Shown: piece by piece, positions 14,904-19,026 of the stretch
Position numbering within the stretch: position 1 is the stretch's first letter
Layout: every line of letters starts with the position of its first letter
Source of the DNA: DATKZH01 sp964475955
GTDB lineage: Bacteria > Planctomycetota > Planctomycetia > Pirellulales > Thermoguttaceae
Direction: 5' to 3'
Assembly: GCA_964475955.1 (NCBI GenBank)
Contig: CAYYZY010000155.1
Coordinates: 1-19,026, forward strand
Length of the DNA stretch: 19,026 bases
Made by a program: the position numbers and the translations under genes
The notes under the pieces: model-generated
Told to the model about the DNA's origin: nothing
Database searches by the model: none
What the model saw: only the letters and a program-made list of their open reading frames with translations

Positions 14904-15168
14904 GAGGGCATTTGAGGAATAATAAGTATCAGTGAAACTAATACTAGCGCCAACCCCTCTTCGCAGCGCGAAAGGCGACCATTGCGACAGGACTCGATGA
15001 GCCCTCACCAAGCCGCGCATGCCCCGAGCGGCAATACGCCCCCCAGCCCCGCAAGCCCCTGGCGAGACCGCCAGAAGCGCGGCTACCAGCAACACCTGCC
15101 CGTCTCGCGCCCCCAACGCCCCGACGCCCCCCAAGCCACCCGCCGCCCGCTCGTGCTGCCGGCCGATG

Positions 15169-15189
15169 TGACCGAGGCAGCCTCGGTCA
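15169..15189. repeat. Perfect 10-bp hairpin TGACCGAGGC-A-GCCTCGGTCA
   Basis: The two 10-base arms are perfect complements around a single A. An outer pair GATGTG (15165-15170) and CACATC (15199-15204) partly overlaps it. There is no T-tract, so a terminator role is not clear. It sits just before the composition change to the plus-strand cassette and may be a dispersed palindrome or the scar of an insertion. Confidence 0.7.
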
Positions 15190-15273
15190 GGGTGGCCACC
15201 ACATCACGCGACTAGGCCAATTGCCGTACACCTGTTCGATGTTCGCCGGAGCATAGGAGCAGGGGACACGTAG

Positions 15274-15302
15274 TTGACGGGTTTGCGGTAGCACGCTAGA
15301 AT
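15274..15302 (+). promoter_or_regulatory. Candidate sigma70-type promoter of the methyltransferase-DUF262-HEPN cassette
   Basis: A -35 box TTGACG (15274-15279) and a -10 box TAGAAT (15297-15302) are spaced exactly 17 bases apart, each one base off consensus. The predicted start is near 15,309, giving a leader of about 105 bases before the methyltransferase ATG. Confidence 0.6.
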
Positions 15303-15414
15303 TCCCGATTTAGGCTTCCTTCTGCTGGGGATGCCGGTTAGCTTGTTCTGACATCTGTATCGCCGTAGGTGCGGCAAAACCTCATCACCGAATCGACCCA
15401 GAAGTCGCCAACCT

Positions 15415-16680
15415 ATGTTCAGCAATCCGAAAAGGTTGAAGCGGGTGGAAGCCGGCAAGGAGTCATGGTTCAACTACTATGCGGGGTTCTCGGCGGCGTT
15501 CGTCCGCACCGTGCTGGAGCATCTGGCCCCGGACATGGTACTGGACCCTTGGAACGGGAGCGGTACGACAACGACGACCGCCCACGAACTCGGCATCAGC
15601 TCGACTGGCATCGACATCAATCCGGTGATGGCGGTGGTTGCCAAGGCGAAACTTCTGACCATCGGCGTGCAAGAAAGCCTGCTTCCCCTAGGCGAGGACC
15701 TCGTTTCGAAGACCAGAGCCGCTGATTGCGAGCTAGGCTTGGATGAACCTCTGCTGGAATGGTTCAGCCCATCCAGCGCACGCGGAATCCGCAGCTTGGA
15801 GCAGGCGATCCGCGAACTTCTCACGCCCCTGAAGCCGTCCGTGGCGCTTTCCGCGCCGGACGCCCTCGCCGAAGTCTCGGACTTAGCCGCCTTCTTTATG
15901 GTAGCCCTCTTCCGATCAGCTCGCTCCTTTCTCGGACCGTTTCAGGCGAGCAACCCAACCTGGATTAAGTCGCCAGGGTCGCTGCAGGAAAGGGTCCGGC
16001 CCAAAGCCACGACGATCGCCGATGTGTTTCTTCGCCACGTTAGCTCGATGAGCCGGGGCGTCCTGCCCGTGCGATGCGATACGAGCACCACAGTTTCCTT
16101 GGGAGCATCCGAGCGCCTTCCACTTCCGCCATCCAGCGTTCACGCGGTGATCAGCTCTCCCCCGTACTGCACGCGGATCGATTACGCCGTTGCTACGAAG
16201 CCGGAGTTGGCCGTACTGGGATGCCCATTGCGTAGTGACTTTGACGCTCTGCGACGTCAGATGATCGGAGGGCCGGTCGTTTGGCCGGACCAACCTCGGC
16301 CAGACGAGTCGTGGGGTCCAGCCTGCCTGAACTTACTCAGGCAGGTACAATCGCACGCGGCCAAAGGCTCTGCGAACTACTACCACAAGCTGTTCGTTCA
16401 GTATTATGGCTCGATCCGCCGCTCGTTGCACGAAATTGACCGCACCCTTGTCGCCAACGGCCACTGCGTCCTGGTAGTCCAAGACTCTCACTACAAGGAA
16501 GTTCACGTCGATCTCGCTCGCCACATCACCGAGATGGCGTCCTCTATGGGCTGGTTTCTAGAAAAGCGGCTGAACTTCGAGACGCGACATGTGATGGCGA
16601 GGGTAAACCCAAAGGCACGGAAATACCGGGCCCACGCCGGGGCAACGGAGAGTGTCCTGTGGTTCCGGGCAGCACAATAA
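15415..16680 (+). CDS. SPPY-type site-specific DNA methyltransferase
   Basis: This 421-aa protein is an S-adenosylmethionine-dependent amino-methyltransferase. The cofactor-binding motif I is DPWNGSGTT (44-52) followed by GIDINPVM (65-72). The catalytic motif IV is SPPY (248-251), the form typical of N4-cytosine enzymes. Motif I precedes motif IV by about 200 residues, and the stretch between is a candidate target-recognition region. This differs from the common beta-class order, where SPPY comes first. The C-terminal part ends the Rossmann fold (HCVLVVQDSHYK, about 347-358). The ATG at 15415 lacks a strong ribosome site, but upstream sequence gives no homologous extension. The DUF262 gene starts 11 bases after its stop. 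GC content is visibly lower than in the minus-strand genes, suggesting transfer. Confidence 0.85.
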   Translation: MFSNPKRLKRVEAGKESWFNYYAGFSAAFVRTVLEHLAPDMVLDPWNGSGTTTTTAHELGISSTGIDINPVMAVVAKAKLLTIGVQESLLPLGEDLVSKTRAADCELGLDEPLLEWFSPSSARGIRSLEQAIRELLTPLKPSVALSAPDALAEVSDLAAFFMVALFRSARSFLGPFQASNPTWIKSPGSLQERVRPKATTIADVFLRHVSSMSRGVLPVRCDTSTTVSLGASERLPLPPSSVHAVISSPPYCTRIDYAVATKPELAVLGCPLRSDFDALRRQMIGGPVVWPDQPRPDESWGPACLNLLRQVQSHAAKGSANYYHKLFVQYYGSIRRSLHEIDRTLVANGHCVLVVQDSHYKEVHVDLARHITEMASSMGWFLEKRLNFETRHVMARVNPKARKYRAHAGATESVLWFRAAQ

Positions 16681-16684
16681 AGGA
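16680..16684 (+). promoter_or_regulatory. Ribosome binding site AAGGA for the DUF262 gene
   Basis: AAGGA lies seven bases before the ATG at 16692 and immediately after the methyltransferase stop. It favours this start over an upstream in-frame ATG at 16659 that lies inside the methyltransferase gene. Confidence 0.6.
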
Positions 16685-16691
16685 ACACCAC

Positions 16692-17828
16692 ATGCCCGCC
16701 GTCGATCCTGTAGCCCTCATAGCCGCTTCCGATAAACAGGTGGCGAAGGTTCGCACCCAAGGCAAGGATTACTCGTTCAATGAACTTTTGAGCATGCACG
16801 AAGATGGCGAACTGGTCATTAATCCTGAATACCAGCGGTTGTTCCGCTGGTCGGAGGAGAAGGAGTCGCGGTTCATCGAGTCGCTGATCCTGGAACTGCC
16901 ACTGCCGCCGATATTTGTGATCGAAGTGGACGACGGCAAGTACGAACTGATCGACGGGCTGCAACGCATTTCCACATACTTCCATTTCAGAGGGAAGCTC
17001 AACGCTCCTCATCGGGAGATTAAGATTGGGGACATGCTTTGCCTTAGCGAGTGCGACATCGTTGCCGCGCTCAACGGGTTTACCTACGACGAACTTCCCA
17101 GAGCCTTGGAGATCAAACTCAAACGCCACTCGATCCGGGTTGAAGTCATTCGCAAGGAGAGCGACAATCGGCTCCGCTACCATATGTTTAAGCGCCTGAA
17201 CTCAGGCGGAATCGAACTCGAAGAACAAGAGATTCGGAACTGCACTATCCGACTGCTGAGCAATACGTTTAACGAGTTCATGATTAAATGCAGCCAACTC
17301 GATGACTTCAAGAGCTGCATCTCTACCGTCTCTGAGTCGCAGATCGAGAAACGGTTCGATCAAGAGCTTGTCCTGCGTTTCTTCGCGATGAAGAACTGGC
17401 GGGATCAGTACGTTCACGAGATTGGCTCATTCCTGACGGAGTACCTTGAGGGGATTTCGTACGACCCTCCCAAGCTGCCGTTCGATATGGCTGAAGAGGA
17501 GAAGGTGTTCAAAAAGACATTCGAAGTTCTCAGCGCAGCTCTTGGAGCTGACGCCTTCTATATGGTCGTAAAGAGGACATCGGGTAGTCTTTCGAAGTAC
17601 CCATTTAGCGTGTTGCACTATGAGGCCTTTACGCTTGGCTTGCAGGATCACGTGGATCGCCTCGATCCGAGCGACCCGGAGCAGATGAAGAAACTCAAGG
17701 ACGACGTCACTGCGATCAAGAACAACGACGAATTTATCAGGCTGACCACTGGAGGAGGAAAGAACACGAAGGGGTCCCTTGATCGGCGAGTTCAGTTCGT
17801 TTCCGACCATATCGATGATGCACTATGA
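16692..17828 (+). CDS. DUF262 (GmrSD N-terminal / ParB-like) protein without HNH domain
   Basis: This 378-aa protein carries a complete DUF262 domain: INPEYQRLFRW (43-53), the ESLILELPLPPIF block (63-75), the family signature IDGLQR (87-92) and FKRLNSGGIELEEQEIRN (166-183). DUF262 is the ParB/sulfiredoxin-like nucleotide-hydrolysing domain of GmrSD type IV restriction, BrxU and SspE. Those proteins usually carry a C-terminal DUF1524 HNH nuclease. Here residues 220-378 are alpha-helical with no HxxP or other HNH signature, so nuclease activity would have to come from elsewhere. The stop overlaps the start of the HEPN gene as ATGA, which points to co-translation and probably a physical complex. 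Modification sensing together with the methyltransferase is inferred. Confidence 0.87.
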   Translation: MPAVDPVALIAASDKQVAKVRTQGKDYSFNELLSMHEDGELVINPEYQRLFRWSEEKESRFIESLILELPLPPIFVIEVDDGKYELIDGLQRISTYFHFRGKLNAPHREIKIGDMLCLSECDIVAALNGFTYDELPRALEIKLKRHSIRVEVIRKESDNRLRYHMFKRLNSGGIELEEQEIRNCTIRLLSNTFNEFMIKCSQLDDFKSCISTVSESQIEKRFDQELVLRFFAMKNWRDQYVHEIGSFLTEYLEGISYDPPKLPFDMAEEEKVFKKTFEVLSAALGADAFYMVVKRTSGSLSKYPFSVLHYEAFTLGLQDHVDRLDPSDPEQMKKLKDDVTAIKNNDEFIRLTTGGGKNTKGSLDRRVQFVSDHIDDAL

Positions 17829-18532
17829 ACGTTGCTGAGATCCGCGCAGAACTTGAGGACGAGTTGGAGTGGCGACTTGAAGAGATGAGGTTTTTCAAGA
17901 ACCAACTCTCCGACATGCGCACCAACGATGAGCGCGACCGGCATCGCCGGGCGTTGGTGGTGATGCTGTACTCTCATCTCGAGGGCTTCTGGAAGGCAGC
18001 GTTCTCGATTTATGTGAAGGCGATCAATGCTGAGGCGGTACTCTGCAAGGACGCCACGCACAGCTTGGTGGCTGCGTCCCTCTTTGACCTTTTGGCGAGC
18101 CTCTCAGATCACCAGAAGAAGCATCCATTCTTCCGGTCCAGGGCCCCGGAGGACATGAAACTGCACCAGTTACACCGGCAGATCGAGTTCCTCGAACGCC
18201 TGCCGAACGTGGAGGCCACTACGGTGGACATCCCGTCTGAAAAGGTGGTTGACCCGGAGTCGAATCTGAAGCCGGATGTGATTCGAAAAAACCTGTTCCG
18301 GCTCGGCTTTCGGTACGATCTGTTTCAGTCTCATGAAGGTACGGTCCACCACCTACTCAACAAGCGGAACGCGGTTGCCCACGGAGCGACGCGTCTTGGG
18401 ATCGGGGAAGAAGATTACAGCAAGCTCGAGGCTGCGGTGTTCGACATCATGGACGATGTAGTCAAGCTGCTCTTTGAATCGCTGCGTCGGGACCTTTACC
18501 TCCGACGACCGGCGCCCGATTACTCAATCTGA
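17825..18532 (+). CDS. MAE_28990/MAE_18760-like HEPN nuclease
   Basis: This 235-aa all-helical protein matches the MAE_28990-type HEPN family. It has the N-terminal helix RALVVMLYSHLEGFWKAAFS (42-61) and the RNase signature R-x4-H in KRNAVAHGATR (Arg181, Asn182, His186). HEPN proteins with this motif are usually metal-independent RNases used in abortive infection or toxin-antitoxin systems. The 4-base overlap with the DUF262 gene suggests the DUF262 protein controls it. The acidic coiled-coil-like N-terminus (1-30) may be the contact surface. A HEARO-like element begins eight bases after the stop. The family assignment is from motif pattern; the target RNA is unknown. Confidence 0.8.
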   Translation: MNVAEIRAELEDELEWRLEEMRFFKNQLSDMRTNDERDRHRRALVVMLYSHLEGFWKAAFSIYVKAINAEAVLCKDATHSLVAASLFDLLASLSDHQKKHPFFRSRAPEDMKLHQLHRQIEFLERLPNVEATTVDIPSEKVVDPESNLKPDVIRKNLFRLGFRYDLFQSHEGTVHHLLNKRNAVAHGATRLGIGEEDYSKLEAAVFDIMDDVVKLLFESLRRDLYLRRPAPDYSI

Positions 18533-18540
18533 CCGCTGCA

Positions 18541-18829
18541 GTGAGTCACCTCCGGCAGAGCCGGAGGCTTTCAATGCGAGCCGCTCAAAGCGGCAGCTTA
18601 CATACCCCAGTTCGTTCTCGTGCTGCAGCGGAACGCCTTGGCAGAGTTCGTTGTCGCTCTCTCCCTGGTGCAAGCTGTACGTCCGATGGTGCGGTCCCCG
18701 GTTCCTACGACTTCCGACATCGATCACCTTGGTGAGATTCAGACCACGATACAAATATCGCCTGAATCTCAACGGTTCACGCCATGGACACACGCCTGGT
18801 CCACTACGGAACTGTCAAACTCTGCCAGT
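18541..18829 (+). ncRNA. HEARO / IscB omega-RNA-like structured RNA
   Basis: The sequence after the first hairpin, CTTTCAATGCGAGCCGCT then CAAAGCGGC, closely resembles what I recall of the HEARO family consensus, as does the later GCCATGGACACACGCCTGG stretch. Supporting structure is visible directly: stem CCTCCGGC/GCCGGAGG (18549-18567); stem GCCGCT/AGCGGC (18580-18594); a long-range 10-bp pairing TGGCAGAGTT (18639-18648) with AACTCTGCCA (18818-18827); and a nested hairpin TGAGATTCAG (18733-18742) / CTGAATCTCA (18762-18771) that encloses CGATA/TATCG. In IscB systems such an RNA carries the guide at its 5 prime end. Confidence 0.65.
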
Positions 18830-18852
18830 CCCCCGGCAGAGCCGGGGGTTTT
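18830..18852 (+). terminator. Hairpin CCCCCGGC-AGA-GCCGGGGG plus T4, terminator-like / element right-end hairpin
   Basis: An 8-bp perfect GC-rich stem with an AGA loop is followed by TTTT and then CTC. It fits a weak intrinsic terminator for the RNA or for the upstream cassette. Its core is shared with the hairpin at 18549-18567, so it may equally be the right-end hairpin of the insertion element. Confidence 0.6.
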
Positions 18853-19026
18853 CTCGGATAATAATGCCTTGCTAGGTACCCAGAACGATACCTGTGGCGC
18901 CGGCCGAAGTTCTGCGTTCTGTCGCAACGCCGAGGCGCCAGAAGACATCTCGCGCCGCTTTGGCACCAGGACTCGCCCGCGCAAGAACACTTCAGCCAAA
19001 TCCGACTTGAGGAGGACATTTGGAAT
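18853..19026. other. Right-edge non-coding stretch with a strong ribosome site at 19009-19015
   Basis: No supported gene is seen in these 174 bases. GAGGAGG at 19009-19015 on the plus strand is an excellent Shine-Dalgarno sequence. A TTG occurs at 19020, and the window ends in AT at 19025-19026, which would be an ATG if the next base is G, at a good spacing. A plus-strand gene probably begins at or just past the edge. Confidence 0.4.

Larger units (their letters stand above)
14652..15414. other. Divergent intergenic region without a supported gene
   Basis: The 763 bases between mvhD and the methyltransferase hold both candidate promoters, a GC-rich leader in front of mvhD, an AT-rich island at 14870-14945 and a tight hairpin at 15169-15189. 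Open frames here have random-looking, Arg/Pro/Ala-rich translations and no ribosome sites. Base composition shifts to lower GC from about 15,205 onward. Confidence 0.65.
18541..18852 (+). mobile_element. Solo HEARO-type (IscB omega-RNA) insertion element without visible iscB
   Basis: The element begins at GTGA (18541-18544), the kind of site next to which HEARO elements are known to insert. It is bracketed by two hairpins with the same CCGGC-AGA-GCCGG core, at 18549-18567 and 18830-18848. This looks like the subterminal hairpins used by IS200/IS605-type transposases. No transposase or IscB frame lies inside, so it would be a non-autonomous copy mobilised in trans. The right boundary is an inference from the second hairpin. 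Confidence 0.55.

Noticed and set aside
14676..15215. Open frames in the divergent spacer (152 aa on minus, 77 aa on plus)
   Set aside because: They have low-complexity translations, no ribosome sites, and overlap the candidate promoter and the hairpin.
15204..15473. 89-aa minus-strand frame overlapping the methyltransferase start
   Set aside because: It has no motif, covers the plus-strand promoter, and lies opposite a well-supported gene.
15415..18532. Classical restriction-modification system
   Set aside because: No restriction endonuclease motif (PD-ExK, HNH or helicase) is seen in any of the three proteins; the effector appears to be a HEPN RNase.
18549..18567. First CCTCCGGC hairpin as the terminator of the HEPN cassette
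   Set aside because: It is followed by GGCTTTCAA, not a T-tract, and fits better as the first stem of the HEARO-like RNA.
18769..19019. Minus-strand frames at the right edge (71-76 aa)
   Set aside because: They run across the terminator hairpin and the structured RNA, and show no recognisable protein features.
1..19026. CRISPR arrays, tRNA or rRNA genes
   Set aside because: No regularly spaced 20-40 base repeats and no tRNA- or rRNA-like sequence were seen on either strand by eye.

Overview
The window looks like a chromosomal segment of a GC-rich bacterium. My best guess is a Planctomycetota-type organism. This rests on style only: very high GC, long same-strand gene strings, and spacers made of short tandem repeats and palindromic elements. 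No rRNA or tRNA is present to confirm it.

Bases 1 to about 14,650 hold one long gene string on the minus strand, transcribed from right to left. In transcription order it is: an MvhD-like iron-sulfur protein; a methylenetetrahydrofolate reductase (MetF); two adjacent archaeal-type glutamate synthase FMN-domain proteins, the first of which has lost its catalytic motifs; a fused GltB1/GltB3-like glutamate synthase subunit; HdrC; HdrB; an HdrA N-terminal half fused to NuoE; NuoF; and a giant protein made of a NuoG-type ferredoxin N-terminus, the missing C-terminal half of that HdrA, and the start of a second HdrA that runs off the left edge. HdrA is thus cut between its two internal ferredoxin clusters, and a NuoE-NuoF-NuoG(N) NADH-oxidising module sits exactly in the cut. 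The parts suggest a soluble flavin-based electron-bifurcating or -confurcating complex. It would exchange electrons between NAD(H), ferredoxin and HdrBC-type or MvhD-linked acceptors, with methylene-THF reduction and glutamate synthesis as linked reactions.

The spacers in this string carry repeats. Two related long inverted repeats bracket the GltB1/3 gene, a third palindromic element sits in frame inside that gene, and a 7-bp minisatellite supplies the stop codon of hdrC.

Bases 14,652-15,414 are a non-coding divergent region. It has a plausible promoter for each direction and a tight 10-bp hairpin.

Bases 15,415-18,532 hold a plus-strand, lower-GC three-gene cassette: a SPPY-type DNA methyltransferase, a DUF262 (ParB/GmrS-like) protein and a HEPN nuclease with an RX4H motif. 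The last two overlap by ATGA. This looks like a horizontally acquired defence module.

Eight bases after the HEPN stop codon begins a roughly 310-bp structured element, 18,541-18,852. It closely resembles the HEARO / IscB omega-RNA family, starts at a GTGA, and is bracketed by two hairpins with the same core. No IscB gene is visible in the window. The last 170 bases hold no recognisable gene, but a strong Shine-Dalgarno sequence lies at the very edge.
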